A program made the position numbers and the translations under genes. Shown here piece by piece: positions 45,557 to 56,094 of a stretch of DNA of 64,000 nucleotides. Numbering within the stretch: the stretch's first letter is position 1; each line of letters starts with the position of its first letter. Source of the stretch: Paenibacillus tuaregi (GTDB lineage Bacteria > Bacillota > Bacilli > Paenibacillales > Paenibacillaceae); the NCBI RefSeq assembly GCF_900086655.1, contig NZ_LT575476.1:806465-870464 (forward strand), written 5' to 3'. Under the pieces are notes generated by a model that had not been told where the DNA came from, did not search any database, and saw nothing but the letters and a program-made list of their open reading frames with translations.

Positions 45557-46114
45557 GTGAAAAGAATCAACACCACCTATTTTGCCATTCTCGGCCTGCT
45601 TAGAATCAAGCCTATGAGCGCTTATGAACTGGTTAAGTTTTCAAAGGAGAGTATCGGCTTATTTTGGAATGAATCCTATGGGCATATTCATAAGAGTCTG
45701 AAGCAGCTGGAACTGGAGGGAGCTGTGAAGATTGTAGAAGAGACAACCTCCGGCAGACAGAAGAAGGTGTATGGCGTTACAGAGCAGGGATGTGACCAGC
45801 TTGATTCCTGGCTCGCCCAGGCACCTGAGGAGCCTGTGATGCGCAATGAGCTGCTGATGAAGGTCTTTGTCGCGAAGGAGAGTCAGATTCCCCAATTGAT
45901 GTCTTACATCAAGGCGGAATTAGAAGGGAGCAGAGGGGTGTTAGAGGTTTTAGCGGGAATTAATGCAGCGGTAAATAGCATGGAAAGCAAGCAAGCTCAG
46001 CTTTGGCTGCTTACGCTCGATTACGGAGAACGATACATACGCATGACCATCGAATGGTGTGAGCATGCATTGAACATTTTGAGCAAGGAAGACAGGGGAC
46101 ATAGATATGAATGA
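45557..46114 (+). CDS. PadR-family transcriptional regulator
   Basis: GTG 45557 is six bases after GGAGG. The 185 residues open with a PadR winged helix: YFAILGLLRIKPMSAYELVKF, ESYGHIHKSLKQLELEGAVK, and the wing VYGVTEQGCDQLDSWLAQ, then a C-terminal Vir-type helical dimer domain (about residues 100-180). PadR proteins repress stress or efflux genes. The last eight bases overlap the CPBP protease gene, so both are translated together and the regulator probably controls the pair via the upstream palindrome. Confidence 0.9.
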   Translation: MKRINTTYFAILGLLRIKPMSAYELVKFSKESIGLFWNESYGHIHKSLKQLELEGAVKIVEETTSGRQKKVYGVTEQGCDQLDSWLAQAPEEPVMRNELLMKVFVAKESQIPQLMSYIKAELEGSRGVLEVLAGINAAVNSMESKQAQLWLLTLDYGERYIRMTIEWCEHALNILSKEDRGHRYE

Positions 46115-46826
46115 GAGCAGATTTAGAACACTGCCTATCTTGCTCATCTCCGTGATTGTGATTGCGATGGCGCCAGCCCTTGTATGGATTAAAAAGAATC
46201 AGCCCCTGGTTCTAACGTTGTTTGAGAGGGAAGCGTACAACCGGGAATTCAGCTACCAAGTCACGGTCTTATTCCTTGCCCTTATTCTTATTGCTATTGT
46301 GTATGGGCTGACAGGCAAAGAGGGGCTTGCCTATTTGAACCTGAAGAGGCGGGATGGGCAGATTCGGCCTGAGCCGTGGATTGGCATCACACCCAAACAG
46401 AAGGAGTCGTGGAAGAGCTTAGGGCTGAATTTTGCGGTTGTTATTACAACGGTAACGGCTATTGTAATTTACTTTCAGGTGATTCATGGGGGAAGCATGA
46501 GCCTGGATCTGTTCCCAGGGATCTTACTTATCCTCTTGTTTGCGCTCACCAATGCTTTTACCGAAGAAATTATATTCCGGTTCTCATTTGTTGCTGTTGT
46601 GAACAAGTATGGCGGCTCCCCGTATTTGGCCCAGGGTTTAGCCGCAGCTACCTTTGGCGTGATTCATTACTTTGGAACTCCAAGCGGGATTCCAGGTGTG
46701 TTGATGGCTGCTTTTATAGGCTGGATCTTGGCCAAATCTATGATTGAGACCAAAGGCTTCTTTTGGGCGTTACTGATTCACTTTCTGCAGGATGTGGTGA
46801 TATTTACGGCTTTAATTATGAAGTAG
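46107..46826 (+). CDS. CPBP-family intramembrane metalloprotease
   Basis: This 239-residue polytopic membrane protein has the CPBP/Abi (CAAX-protease-like) signature: EEIIFR (E-E-x-x-x-R, about residue 152), then FGVIHYFG (F-x-x-x-H, about 184), and the third His in a terminal helix (LIHFLQDVVIF). Family members are intramembrane proteases used for prenylated protein maturation in eukaryotes and in bacteriocin self-immunity or regulation in bacteria. Coupled to padR by an eight-base overlap. The substrate is unknown. Confidence 0.85.
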   Translation: MNESRFRTLPILLISVIVIAMAPALVWIKKNQPLVLTLFEREAYNREFSYQVTVLFLALILIAIVYGLTGKEGLAYLNLKRRDGQIRPEPWIGITPKQKESWKSLGLNFAVVITTVTAIVIYFQVIHGGSMSLDLFPGILLILLFALTNAFTEEIIFRFSFVAVVNKYGGSPYLAQGLAAATFGVIHYFGTPSGIPGVLMAAFIGWILAKSMIETKGFFWALLIHFLQDVVIFTALIMK

Positions 46827-46868
46827 GTGTTCAGTTGCTATACCTCCGATTAATTCTTGAAGTCTCAA

Positions 46869-46902
46869 AAAAATCCACAACCAACAGGTTGTGGATTTTT
46901 TG
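46869..46902. terminator. Bidirectional terminator between CPBP and LuxR-kinase genes
   Basis: AAATCCACAACC, loop AACA, GGTTGTGGATTT, with T-run on the plus strand and A/T run on the other side, between convergent genes. Confidence 0.88.
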
Positions 46903-46921
46903 AGTCTATACCAAAGCATGA

Positions 46922-49900
46922 TCAAACGGATCGCCGGGTGTGGTCGCTGATCAGCCTGAGTTCTTTGGCTTGGGCAATGGCATTGATTCGCCGATTGACT
47001 TTGAGCTTGGCAAAAATATTCTTCACATGAACCTTCACGGTACCAATAGCGATAACCAGACGTTCGGCGATTTCCTTGTTGGTTAACCCTGCGGCTAATA
47101 GGGCAAGCACCTCAAGCTCACGTTCGGTTAGCGGTTCTTCAATGGTGTCAGGCCCAAGGTGCTCTTCTTCTCCGGACTCCCCGGTATCCGGCTGCACGTA
47201 AGGAGGCTCAGGCGCACTTTGAAGCACACACATAAAGATGCCATGGGACGCCATCGCCTGAAGAACAGCGGTGCGGCCGGGCATAAACACATGCTGGGCA
47301 AGCTTGTTCTCTAGATAGAGAACCCCCATCATCGTGCCATGAACGGTTACGGGAATACAGAGCGCTGACTGAGGCTGGTGCTGAGCAATATAAGGGTTGT
47401 GAATCAGCCAGCTTTCCTCTCCTCCGTTATAATAAATATCCTCCTGGCTTCGAAACACGTAGCGGATGATTCCCTCCGGCAGCAGCGAGCTGTCGCGTAG
47501 CTCCGAAGATGACGTAATGGGGGAGGTTCCTGAATCGGCATAGACCTGAATCACAAGCGTGTCCTCGGTGCCTGTAAGCAGGGCACCTTTGCTGGCTCCG
47601 GCATGCTTCATAATGGTATTCATGATCTCCGCAAGCACGGTGTCCAAGGTCATCTGATGGGTGATGGCCTGCGTAGTTTTTAGAATTGCGGCAAGGTCTA
47701 TGCTGTCCACCGAATGAGGAACACTCCGAAGCGTTGAGATATCCCCTGCGGCCTGATCCGCTGCCGCAATCTCCTGGTCCTGAAGGGCCAAGGTATGCTC
47801 ATAAGTAGGGAGGCGTTTCTCCTGACGCTGCACCTGCTGAATGAGTTCCTCCAACTCCGATACCTTCAGCTGCACTCCCCACTGCTTATACCCTTCAACT
47901 GCCAGCTGCAGATAATACCCCGCTGTCTTACTTTTGCCGCACTCCAAATAGTAGTTGGCCGCAGCTTCACCAGCCATGCTTGTCACATGGAAGTCCTCCA
48001 GCTCTCTCGCCGTGCGGATGGCCTGATCGTACATCGCTTCTGCTTCCCGCCATTCTCCTGAGATACGGGCAAATTCCGCTTGAAGCAGATCGTACCGGGC
48101 CTGATGATTCTCCGGGCCGCACTGTGTCCATCGTCTAAAGCGCTGAAGATGGCGGTTTAACTTTTGGGCATCTGCCCGTGATCGGGAAGGGGCCGCCATG
48201 ATGGCGAGCGAGGCATAGAACAAGCATTCCGGCAAGTGAGGCAAATGAGTTGCGTAATCCTCATAGATTTCCGCTTGCTCAGCCCATTCCATGGCCTCTG
48301 CATATTGGCCTGTCAGATAGCTGAGCTGAGTCTTGTATGTGCTGAACTGAAACAAGGTGGTGGCCGAAGTCTCTTCCCGGTGAATTTGTTCCAGAAATTG
48401 CTCTTCGTCGAAATCCGGTCCGCTGAAGGATGCAGGTACGGGCTTCCTTCCCTGAAGGGCAAGGATGACCTGCTGGTACAGGTAAAAGTTCTTCCTCACG
48501 AACTCATCCTTGGTCGTATCAAGCACATCCATGTATTCGGCAAGGGTTCTAGTCAATTCACTTAACGATGCTCTGGTGTATAAGGAATTGACATGAGCAC
48601 CCATGGCATAGCTCGCAAACACGTAATCCCCCGAATCCAAGCCGTATTGAAGCGCTTTGATTAAATAAGAGTCTCCTTCACGGGCATTTCCGCCGAATTG
48701 GCAGAGCACACTGCCGAACATGGTATAGGTGTTGCTTTTAATTGAAGTGACATTGTAGCGCTCGGAGAGCTCCACACCCAGCTTGGCAATAGCATAACCC
48801 TTCTCGAATTTGCCTAATGCGGTTCCGAGCAGCATCCCCATCGCGGTATAAATTGCCGCAGAAGCGGGGGTATTGCCGTGCTTTAATGTAAGCTGAATGG
48901 CCCGGCACGTCAGCAGGAAGAACACCTCTTTATTAGTGAAGAAGGTGGAGGGAATGATCGCATAGATCAGATTCATCGCACTGATCCGCTCCTGGTCCGA
49001 CATCTCCTCCAGGTAGACAAGCTGGCCGAATTCCTTGCCGAGATTAGCCTCAATTCGCTTGCCTTCCATGAGCAGCAGGTATTTGCTCGGATGAGGTGAG
49101 ATATAGATTTGATGCTCCCTCAGACTCGCAAGGCCGAGAGCGGTGCTCTCATGATACCTGCCTTGATTAATGTACTGCATAATCCGGATCATCTGCACAC
49201 GGCTTCGCTCAACCGGACTGCGTGCCCTGCCAAGCAGGAAGTCGATGTCCCGCTCTGAATCAGCCGAATTGCCGCATAGGTACTCACACTCCGCTTTCTG
49301 GGCGTGCAGCTCGAAGATCAGCTCGAACTCACGGTCCCAGTCCCCCGGTGACAGCAGCTCCACCCCTTTTCTGAAATAACCTAGGGCAATGTCGTAAGCG
49401 GTGGAAGATTTGGCCCGGTGTCCCGCATCCAGATTTAATCTGACGAGCTGCAGAATGTTTTGCGGATTCTTCATTCTTGCCGATCCCCGGTTCAGGTGGT
49501 TCACCGCATCAAAGAGAGAGTTCTCCTCATATGCATCGTTCTTGCCGTACAAGATCTGGCCGATACGGATGTGAATATCCTGCCTTGATTCGTCATCTAT
49601 TCCGTTGTAGATAAGCTTCTGGATATTATCGTGAGTAAAGCGGTACATCTCCGCTTCTAAAGCTACAATCATCCCCTCCGCTTCGATAGCAGACCAATCT
49701 ATACCCTCCACATTCTCACTGCCTTGATAGTATACGGAGGTGATTAGTGAAGGGTGGAAGGTGCTCCCTACACAAGCGGCTATTTTCAATAGTTCCTGGG
49801 CATCCACGGGCAGACGGTGTAATTTGTGCTCCATCAGCTCATGAATGGCATAACGGGGAACCTGCTCAAGAACCTTTTCCAGATTCCACTGCCAGCAGCG

Positions 49901-51421
49901 TTCCTCATGATTGTAGTTCAGAATATGGTCGTCCTGTAAACGAAGCAGAATTTGCTTGAAATGAAACGGGTTGCCCTTCGATTGATGATATAAGAGCTCT
50001 GTAAGAGAACGAGAAGTATCGGCAGGACTATGAAGCGTCTCCATCACAATTTGATTCATCTCTGCTAGTCCCAGCTGACTCAGATGAATGTGGCGGACTA
50101 CCGCCTGGGCGGTTATACTTCCGTCCGCCTCGTACCCCGGCAGCTTGGCCCGGTCTGTCTCCGTAGGGCGAAATGCACAGACAATCATCAAATACTGGCA
50201 TTCGGGATCGGATAACAACGCGTGAATCAACTGGAGGGAGGAAGCATCGGCCCACTGCAGATCATCAATGAATAGAACAAGCGGGTGCTCCTTCGATGCA
50301 AGGGCCTGAACAAATTTGCGAAAAGCATAGATGAATCGTTTCTTCGATTCATTCGCCTGCAGTTCCTCTAAGGCAGGCACATCGTCACTGGCCAGAATTA
50401 GCCCAGCTTCAGGAATAATATCCGCGATGACATGGACATTGGCCCCAAGTGCTTCCTGAAGCTTCTGTCTCCACAGCATGGATTGGTCTTTCCGCTGTCC
50501 TAACAAATGCCGCATCAATCCGCGGAATGCCTGAATAATGGGATAATACGGGCTTTCCTTGGAGAGCTGCTCGAATTTCCCGGTGATGTAGTAGAAATCC
50601 CTGTCCTGCTGCTGCTTCCTGAGCACCTCTTCAATCAGGCTTGTTTTGCCGATACCAGGTTCACCTGAGACATAGACCATCTCTGTTGATCCAAGGCATG
50701 CGGAATAGAAAGCCTGAGTCAGCATGGACATTTCATGTTCCCGCCCGCGAAGCCCCTGCTCGATCAGGTGGATATCATGGGGTCTTCCGATTTTGTCCAA
50801 ATCCGCCAGCAGAACGCCCAAACTGGGATAGCGCTTATCCGGATTCTTCTCTAATAGCTTCATAATGATCGCTTCCAGGCCTTCAGGCAGAGGCTGTGTA
50901 AGATTCGCCAGAGGCGGCGGACTTTGAGCCAGATGCATGTAGACCCATTCTAGCGACTGATCCGATTGAAAAGGCGGACGACCCGCCAGCATTTCATAGA
51001 AAATCACGCCAAGTGAATATAAATCACTTCGCTCATCCACACTTCGGTGCATTCTTCCTGTGTTCTCAGGTGAGCAATACGGCAAGCTTGATTCCAGAAC
51101 TCCGCCAGACAGATAGGGGTAGCCCTCGGCCGTGCGGTGAACGGCATAACCCGAATCTATCAAATAAGCCTCATTTCCACTGGGGGAAATACCCACCCGC
51201 TCCGGCCGCAGGTCCAAATGAATCATCATCTGCTGATGGAGCCTGCCGACACTAGCCGCCATAGATCTCGCAAGGGGGAGAAATTGGTCTGGGTCCATTC
51301 CCCTAGGTCCACGGATATAATCTCTTAATGTTAGATCAGCTTTAAACACTTGCTCACCGGGAGGATCTGTTTCACTCACAGATCTGCCGATGGATTTTCC
51401 AATAGGATGGTTGGTTTCCAA
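46922..51421 (-). CDS. LuxR-type multidomain regulator with truncated kinase-like domain
   Basis: A TTG start at 51421 (after GAGGTG) gives 1,499 residues. Order: a kinase C-lobe only (about 30-215; [10 protein letters not shown] in place of [16 protein letters not shown] in place of DFG, then [10 protein letters not shown]), an AAA/STAND ATPase (about 225-500; Walker [14 protein letters not shown], Walker [14 protein letters not shown]), a long helical TPR-like region (about 600-1200), a GAF domain (about 1240-1390), and a LuxR HTH ([20 protein letters not shown], about 1430-1495). Related proteins (MalT/LuxR-like and kinase-ATPase-sensor fusions) integrate a ligand signal. The glycine loop and N-lobe Lys are missing, so the kinase is probably non-catalytic. 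Target genes are unknown. Confidence 0.85.
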   Translation of the reverse strand: METNHPIGKSIGRSVSETDPPGEQVFKADLTLRDYIRGPRGMDPDQFLPLARSMAASVGRLHQQMMIHLDLRPERVGISPSGNEAYLIDSGYAVHRTAEGYPYLSGGVLESSLPYCSPENTGRMHRSVDERSDLYSLGVIFYEMLAGRPPFQSDQSLEWVYMHLAQSPPPLANLTQPLPEGLEAIIMKLLEKNPDKRYPSLGVLLADLDKIGRPHDIHLIEQGLRGREHEMSMLTQAFYSACLGSTEMVYVSGEPGIGKTSLIEEVLRKQQQDRDFYYITGKFEQLSKESPYYPIIQAFRGLMRHLLGQRKDQSMLWRQKLQEALGANVHVIADIIPEAGLILASDDVPALEELQANESKKRFIYAFRKFVQALASKEHPLVLFIDDLQWADASSLQLIHALLSDPECQYLMIVCAFRPTETDRAKLPGYEADGSITAQAVVRHIHLSQLGLAEMNQIVMETLHSPADTSRSLTELLYHQSKGNPFHFKQILLRLQDDHILNYNHEERCWQWNLEKVLEQVPRYAIHELMEHKLHRLPVDAQELLKIAACVGSTFHPSLITSVYYQGSENVEGIDWSAIEAEGMIVALEAEMYRFTHDNIQKLIYNGIDDESRQDIHIRIGQILYGKNDAYEENSLFDAVNHLNRGSARMKNPQNILQLVRLNLDAGHRAKSSTAYDIALGYFRKGVELLSPGDWDREFELIFELHAQKAECEYLCGNSADSERDIDFLLGRARSPVERSRVQMIRIMQYINQGRYHESTALGLASLREHQIYISPHPSKYLLLMEGKRIEANLGKEFGQLVYLEEMSDQERISAMNLIYAIIPSTFFTNKEVFFLLTCRAIQLTLKHGNTPASAAIYTAMGMLLGTALGKFEKGYAIAKLGVELSERYNVTSIKSNTYTMFGSVLCQFGGNAREGDSYLIKALQYGLDSGDYVFASYAMGAHVNSLYTRASLSELTRTLAEYMDVLDTTKDEFVRKNFYLYQQVILALQGRKPVPASFSGPDFDEEQFLEQIHREETSATTLFQFSTYKTQLSYLTGQYAEAMEWAEQAEIYEDYATHLPHLPECLFYASLAIMAAPSRSRADAQKLNRHLQRFRRWTQCGPENHQARYDLLQAEFARISGEWREAEAMYDQAIRTARELEDFHVTSMAGEAAANYYLECGKSKTAGYYLQLAVEGYKQWGVQLKVSELEELIQQVQRQEKRLPTYEHTLALQDQEIAAADQAAGDISTLRSVPHSVDSIDLAAILKTTQAITHQMTLDTVLAEIMNTIMKHAGASKGALLTGTEDTLVIQVYADSGTSPITSSSELRDSSLLPEGIIRYVFRSQEDIYYNGGEESWLIHNPYIAQHQPQSALCIPVTVHGTMMGVLYLENKLAQHVFMPGRTAVLQAMASHGIFMCVLQSAPEPPYVQPDTGESGEEEHLGPDTIEEPLTERELEVLALLAAGLTNKEIAERLVIAIGTVKVHVKNIFAKLKVNRRINAIAQAKELRLISDHTRRSV

Positions 51422-51658
51422 TTTCCGAACACCTCTGATTTCGCGTAGCCTTCATACCTCTTATTGTAATGCAATGGCTGGTCTTGTTACAGATGGAAAA
51501 TGGAATTTTGTGGTACGAAGTACCTGAAATATGGCTTGCAGACGAGGTTTGAAACGAAAAATACTCCATTGTAGGTATGGAGGTAGAGAAGGCTTTTGGA
51601 TTATTTTTAATGGCATGAGTTCGTAATTTTCAGATGATAGGAGGGTTGAAATAGGAAG

Positions 51659-51829
51659 ATGGAAAATGGTCTGATTGCGCTGGTTAGTGTCCTTCTACTA
51701 GGCATAGTGATCTATGCCAAGCTGTGGTGGGACGGGAGTACAATGAGCCTTCGATTTACCAAATGGTACTTTGGTCTGTTTTTGCTCGGAGCGCTGATTG
51801 TTGGGGGCTACTTCTATATTACTGCTTGA
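51659..51829 (+). CDS. Small two-helix membrane protein
   Basis: A 56-residue frame begins at ATG 51659. It reads as two membrane segments (LIALVSVLLLGIVIY and WYFGLFLLGALIVGGYFYI) joined by the short charged loop KLWWDGSTMSLRFTK. GGAGG at 51640 is 14 bases away, which is long, and AGGA is only two bases from the ATG, so the start is uncertain. It lies between the LuxR-type gene and the large SLH gene, co-directional with the latter. Function unknown. Confidence 0.5.
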   Translation: MENGLIALVSVLLLGIVIYAKLWWDGSTMSLRFTKWYFGLFLLGALIVGGYFYITA

Positions 51830-51928
51830 TGCCTTGATGAGCAGAGGCGAGATCAGCAGGATATCACTTACAGGCCTTACGCCAAGCAATTTAGTATCGG
51901 AGAACAAGGATGGAGGATTGGAATATTA

Positions 51929-54900
51929 ATGAGAAGTTTTAAAAGAAGCAGGCGATGGATGTCCATTGCTCTTGTGATTGCCCTTATATTCGGCACGATA
52001 AACAGCGCTGCTCTTGCGGCAGACGCGGCCCTGCTGGATCAGGAGCAGACTCTGCACGACGGAAATGTCTGGGTGAATAAAGACTATCCGCGTTCTCAGA
52101 CCTTTACACCTGCCGTTGCGGGTAATTTGGATAAAATAGAATTATATATATCTGGTTCATTAGGTACCCCAGGGGCTATTCGTGTAGATCTGTATAGGGA
52201 AGGAGATTCGACCCTTCTTGCACAAGGACAGTCGGTTTCGGGGTACCCTGATTACAGTTGGGTGACGGTCGACTTCTCCGGGACACCGCCTTACTTGAAG
52301 AAGGATACGATGTATAAAATGGTCGTGTCCACAGAGAACGGAACTCCTTCTGGCTGGGGCTGGTACGGTAGTAGTGGCGATGTTTACAAAAGAGGGAGCA
52401 GCGAAGGGGAGGGTTATGATTTTGCTTTCCGAACGTACATGATTGCCGATCATTCCCTTTCCGAGACAGAGAGCGAAATCATGGCGGCTTCCAGCCTTGT
52501 GGCAGATGGCTCAAGCCAGACACCGATTACGGTAAAGCTGAGGGATGTTCAAGGCAATGAGATCACAAGTGGGGGAGAAACGGTGGCGGTCACCTCGACA
52601 CTAGGGACGGTTGGTCCTGTGACCGACAACGGGGACGGCACGTATACGGCCACGCTGACGGCGCCAACGGCAGTAGGGACAGCAACGGTGAGTGCAAGTG
52701 TTGGCGGCAAGCCGCTGACGAGGACGGCTGCGGTACAACTGGTAGCCGGAGCCCCGTCGGCAGAGACGAGTACATTAGAAACGGCAGCAGCGGTGCTGCC
52801 TGCGGATGGAACGCGTCAAACCGTGGTAACGGTGAAGCTGCGAGACGCATACGGCAATGAACTGAAGACCGGAGGGGCCGCGGTAGCGATTACCTCGACG
52901 TCAGGGACAGTGAGTCCTGTAACGGACAATGGGGACGGCACTTACACGGCGAAGCTGACAGCGCCAACGGAGGTTGGGACAGCGACGGTGAGCGCAAGTG
53001 TTGGCGGTACGCCTCTAGCCTCTACCGCCAGTGTACAGTTCGTGGTTGGAGCCCCGTCGAAGGAGACGAGCACGATTGAAGCGGCAGATGCAACGCTTCC
53101 TGCTGATGGAACGAGTCACACGGAGATCACCGTGAGGTTGAAGGATGCGCAGGGTAGGGCGTTGACAAGTGGCGGAGCCTTTGTATTCATCGATTCGACA
53201 TTAGGTGAAGTCACCGAAGTGAGAGATAACGAGGACGGCACGTATACGGCGAGACTGACGGCACCAACGGAGGTTGGGACAGCAGAGGTGAGAGCATTTG
53301 TCAATGAGAGACCGCTGACCGCCACGACTTCTGTGGAGTTCCTTCCAGGGGAAGTTAGCGCAACTCACTCGACCCTTACCGCAAGCGATCTCGTTGTGCG
53401 GGCGGATGGAAGCAGCAATGCGCAAATCCTTGTAACGCTGAAGGATGACTATGACCATCCCCTTGCCGGGAAGAAGGTGAAGCTTGAAGCCAGCGGTGGA
53501 CAGTCTTACATTGAAGCCGTGTCTGCTGTTACCGATGAGAATGGGACAGCCAAGTTCTTGGTGATTAATACAGCTGCAGAGGAAGTAACCTATACTGCCA
53601 AGGACGAGAACAGCGGGACTTCGATTGATCAATCGGTAAAGATTACATTTACCTACGATCAGCCACCTACGATTGGACTAATCCAGGACCCAATCACGCC
53701 AACCTTTGAAAGCGTGAGCATCACTGTAACAGCTTTGGCCTATGGACAATTGAACAAGGTTGCCGTGGTGAAGTGGGCGCCGGGCAATCAGCAGGTATCG
53801 TATTTTGAGAAGGAAGGTACGGTAATTACAGACCGGTTTACCGTTGAGAAGAACGGGGTCTATTCTATCTATGCGGCAGATACGGCGGGTAACGCCAATG
53901 TCCGGGTAATTGAGATTAGTAATATTATTCCCAAGAGCATCAATAACAACTTAAGCGGCTGGCAGGTTACGGGCGTGGGGGGAACGCTTGGTTTTAATTT
54001 TGATCCGGAGAGGACGAGTTATTCTATAACCGCCAATTCTGCGGTGAATGGATTGAAAATGCTGCTGACCTCCGTAGACAGTCACGCTGTGATCTATGTC
54101 AACGAGTCGGAGATCAAGAGCGGCGTGGTCACAGATGTATATTCTCTGGTCACGGGCACTAACACCTTTGTAATCCGTGTCAAAGCACAGGATGGTTCGA
54201 TGAAAACATATAAGCTTCTAGTTGTTCGTTCCAGTCCAACCCCGAATCCAGATCCGGGTAGTTCTTCAGGTTCGTCTGGAGCGGGGGCTTCAAGTCCTTC
54301 AAGTCCTTCGAGTCCTACCAATTCGGCAAGCAAGCCGGAAGACGACGATTCATTGAATGTACGTGTGAACGGGACTGAAATTTCAGGAATTGCCAAGCTG
54401 GCGAAGGACGCGAACGAAGCGAAGTACATCGATATTGAATTGAAGCTGGATGCGCTGAGAAAAGTGCTGGATTCACTGCCCGCTGCGCAGAATGCGACTT
54501 TAGCAGTTTCGGTGGAAAAGAACGCCGATCGGACCGTGCTGCGGGTTCCCGGTGAGGTTGTTGGACTCCTAAGCGGAAAGTCCGCAACCGTAATATTGAC
54601 AACCTCTCACGGTCAATACCGGCTGCCTTTGGCTGAAGTCGTCAAGCCGGATTCGGTCTGGCCCAAAGATGCCGAACTCCAGCTGTCGATGGAGCGTGGT
54701 GAGCTTGCGTCCCTAACTGGACTACAGGCTGCAGCGAGTAAGAGCGGGCTTAAATTAGTGTCAGACCCGATAGGGGGGCGTGTCTATGTGGCTCGTCAAG
54801 GTGAGAAGAAGGAGATCACCTCGTTCGGTCAGTATGTTGAACAGATTATGTATTTGCCGGATGCTTCTGCCCAAGCGGCCTCAACCGTTGTAATGTGGGA

Positions 54901-55588
54901 TGGCAAGGAGCAGGGCCTGCGTCCCGTGCCAACGAAATTTGCTAAAGTTGACGGGAAGCCGGCTGCCGTTGTTCGTAGTCTTACGAATAGCGCGTATGTC
55001 CTGGTCTCCAAGCCAGCCCGGCTAACAGATCTGCAAGGGCACTGGGCAGCGGATGAAATTCGTGATATGAACAGCAGACTGATCGTTCAAGGCATCGATG
55101 ACACCCGGTTCGCGCCGGAAGCCGCAATTACCCGTGCCGAGCTGGCTACTCTGTTATCCAGAGCGCTTGGCTTGCCAGAAGGCGGCGGAGAGTCATCCCA
55201 GTTCCGCGATGTAAGTCCATCAAGCTGGTACAGCGGAGCTGTTGCAGCAGTTCACGCATACCACATCATGGATGGGATGAGTGATGGAACCTTTGCTCCG
55301 AATCAGAAGGTATCACGGCAGGAAGCGATCGTGACGATCATCCGGGCACTTCAGTTCACCGGAACTGCTCCGTCTGGCAACAGCACCGGGGAGGGCGTAA
55401 ATCTATCCGCCTACACGGACGGTAGCGAGGTCAGCGAGTGGGCCAAGGCCGCGATAGCCACGGCTATCCAGCAGGGCCTGGTGAAGGGCTACGGCAAGGA
55501 GCTGCGTCCACAGAAATTGCTGACGCGGGCTGAGACGAGCGTCCTTTTGTACCGGATGCTGGAGAAGTCGGGAATGATCGGGAAATAA
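51929..55588 (+). CDS. SLH-anchored surface protein with invasin-like Ig repeats
   Basis: This 1,219-residue exported protein has a signal peptide (to about residue 30, cut after ALA), a jelly-roll-like N-domain (QTFTPAVAGNLDKIELYISG), four Big_1/invasin-like ~99-residue Ig repeats (about residues 175-570), a cadherin-like beta-sandwich segment (about 670-760), a Ser/Pro/Gly linker, a further domain, and three C-terminal SLH domains (about 1030-1210; LTDLQGHWAADEI, FRDVSPSSWYSGAV, AYTDGSEVSEWAKAAI). SLH domains bind pyruvylated secondary wall polymer non-covalently. The ATG sits 14 bases after GGAGG. Unlike the first SLH gene it is intact. Confidence 0.88.
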   Translation: MRSFKRSRRWMSIALVIALIFGTINSAALAADAALLDQEQTLHDGNVWVNKDYPRSQTFTPAVAGNLDKIELYISGSLGTPGAIRVDLYREGDSTLLAQGQSVSGYPDYSWVTVDFSGTPPYLKKDTMYKMVVSTENGTPSGWGWYGSSGDVYKRGSSEGEGYDFAFRTYMIADHSLSETESEIMAASSLVADGSSQTPITVKLRDVQGNEITSGGETVAVTSTLGTVGPVTDNGDGTYTATLTAPTAVGTATVSASVGGKPLTRTAAVQLVAGAPSAETSTLETAAAVLPADGTRQTVVTVKLRDAYGNELKTGGAAVAITSTSGTVSPVTDNGDGTYTAKLTAPTEVGTATVSASVGGTPLASTASVQFVVGAPSKETSTIEAADATLPADGTSHTEITVRLKDAQGRALTSGGAFVFIDSTLGEVTEVRDNEDGTYTARLTAPTEVGTAEVRAFVNERPLTATTSVEFLPGEVSATHSTLTASDLVVRADGSSNAQILVTLKDDYDHPLAGKKVKLEASGGQSYIEAVSAVTDENGTAKFLVINTAAEEVTYTAKDENSGTSIDQSVKITFTYDQPPTIGLIQDPITPTFESVSITVTALAYGQLNKVAVVKWAPGNQQVSYFEKEGTVITDRFTVEKNGVYSIYAADTAGNANVRVIEISNIIPKSINNNLSGWQVTGVGGTLGFNFDPERTSYSITANSAVNGLKMLLTSVDSHAVIYVNESEIKSGVVTDVYSLVTGTNTFVIRVKAQDGSMKTYKLLVVRSSPTPNPDPGSSSGSSGAGASSPSSPSSPTNSASKPEDDDSLNVRVNGTEISGIAKLAKDANEAKYIDIELKLDALRKVLDSLPAAQNATLAVSVEKNADRTVLRVPGEVVGLLSGKSATVILTTSHGQYRLPLAEVVKPDSVWPKDAELQLSMERGELASLTGLQAAASKSGLKLVSDPIGGRVYVARQGEKKEITSFGQYVEQIMYLPDASAQAASTVVMWDGKEQGLRPVPTKFAKVDGKPAAVVRSLTNSAYVLVSKPARLTDLQGHWAADEIRDMNSRLIVQGIDDTRFAPEAAITRAELATLLSRALGLPEGGGESSQFRDVSPSSWYSGAVAAVHAYHIMDGMSDGTFAPNQKVSRQEAIVTIIRALQFTGTAPSGNSTGEGVNLSAYTDGSEVSEWAKAAIATAIQQGLVKGYGKELRPQKLLTRAETSVLLYRMLEKSGMIGK
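52460..53350 (+). repeat. Three near-identical ~297-base Ig-repeat units
   Basis: Copies at about 52460-52756, 52757-53053 and 53054-53350 share long blocks, for example the DNA around GACGGCACGTATACGGC and the protein blocks DNGDGTYTA and TAPTEVGTA. A fourth, diverged copy follows to about 53650. Nucleotide similarity is high enough for unequal recombination. Confidence 0.8.
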
Positions 55589-55607
55589 AGAGCTATATAA
55601 AATGAAC

Positions 55608-55770
55608 TTATAGGTTACCCTTTAGGGGCGCTGGGATGTCGAGTGTTCTTACGACCGCTGTTGTCTCCGAAATGCTTGAACTAGATATCAATGGGGCATT
55701 TCGGAGACAAAGGCGGACGCTCCGCTTCTTCAGAATCACTCGGGATCGAAGCTCAGATCGGTGAATTCTA
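55608..55770. repeat. Intergenic inverted-repeat element
   Basis: A perfect 15-bp inverted repeat, TTGTCTCCGAAATGC (55661-55675) and its complement GCATTTCGGAGACAA (55696-55710), lies in a larger imperfect stem (flanks GACCGCTG / AGGCGGAC). The 20-base loop is AT-rich. There is no T-run after it. It looks like a REP- or MITE-like element. Confidence 0.6.
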
Positions 55771-55807
55771 AAGTTCGTTTGATATAACTTAAAAAATGAG
55801 CAAATGA

Positions 55808-55836
55808 GACGAGCCATTGGGGGGCTCGTCTTTTTG
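55808..55836 (+). terminator. Terminator downstream of the large SLH gene
   Basis: GACGAGCC, loop ATTGGGG, GGCTCGTC then five T. Confidence 0.8.
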
Positions 55837-56094
55837 ATGGAGCTGCATATCTATTCGCAGGGATATCAGAGTCTTTGGCGATGAAGTATAAAGCAGGTTT
55901 AATCAGAGTGATGAGAACCAGGGCTGGTATTATACCCGCTTAGTTGAGAGACTAGGGTATGCCTTGAGATGTTAACCAAACTACAGAAGTAGTGTGAATT
56001 AGTTGCGTTAGGAGAAACTTGTCATAGAGGGCCCATCCTAGGAGAAATACATGTTATAATAAATCGACGTGGTTGACAACATACGGAAAAAGAG

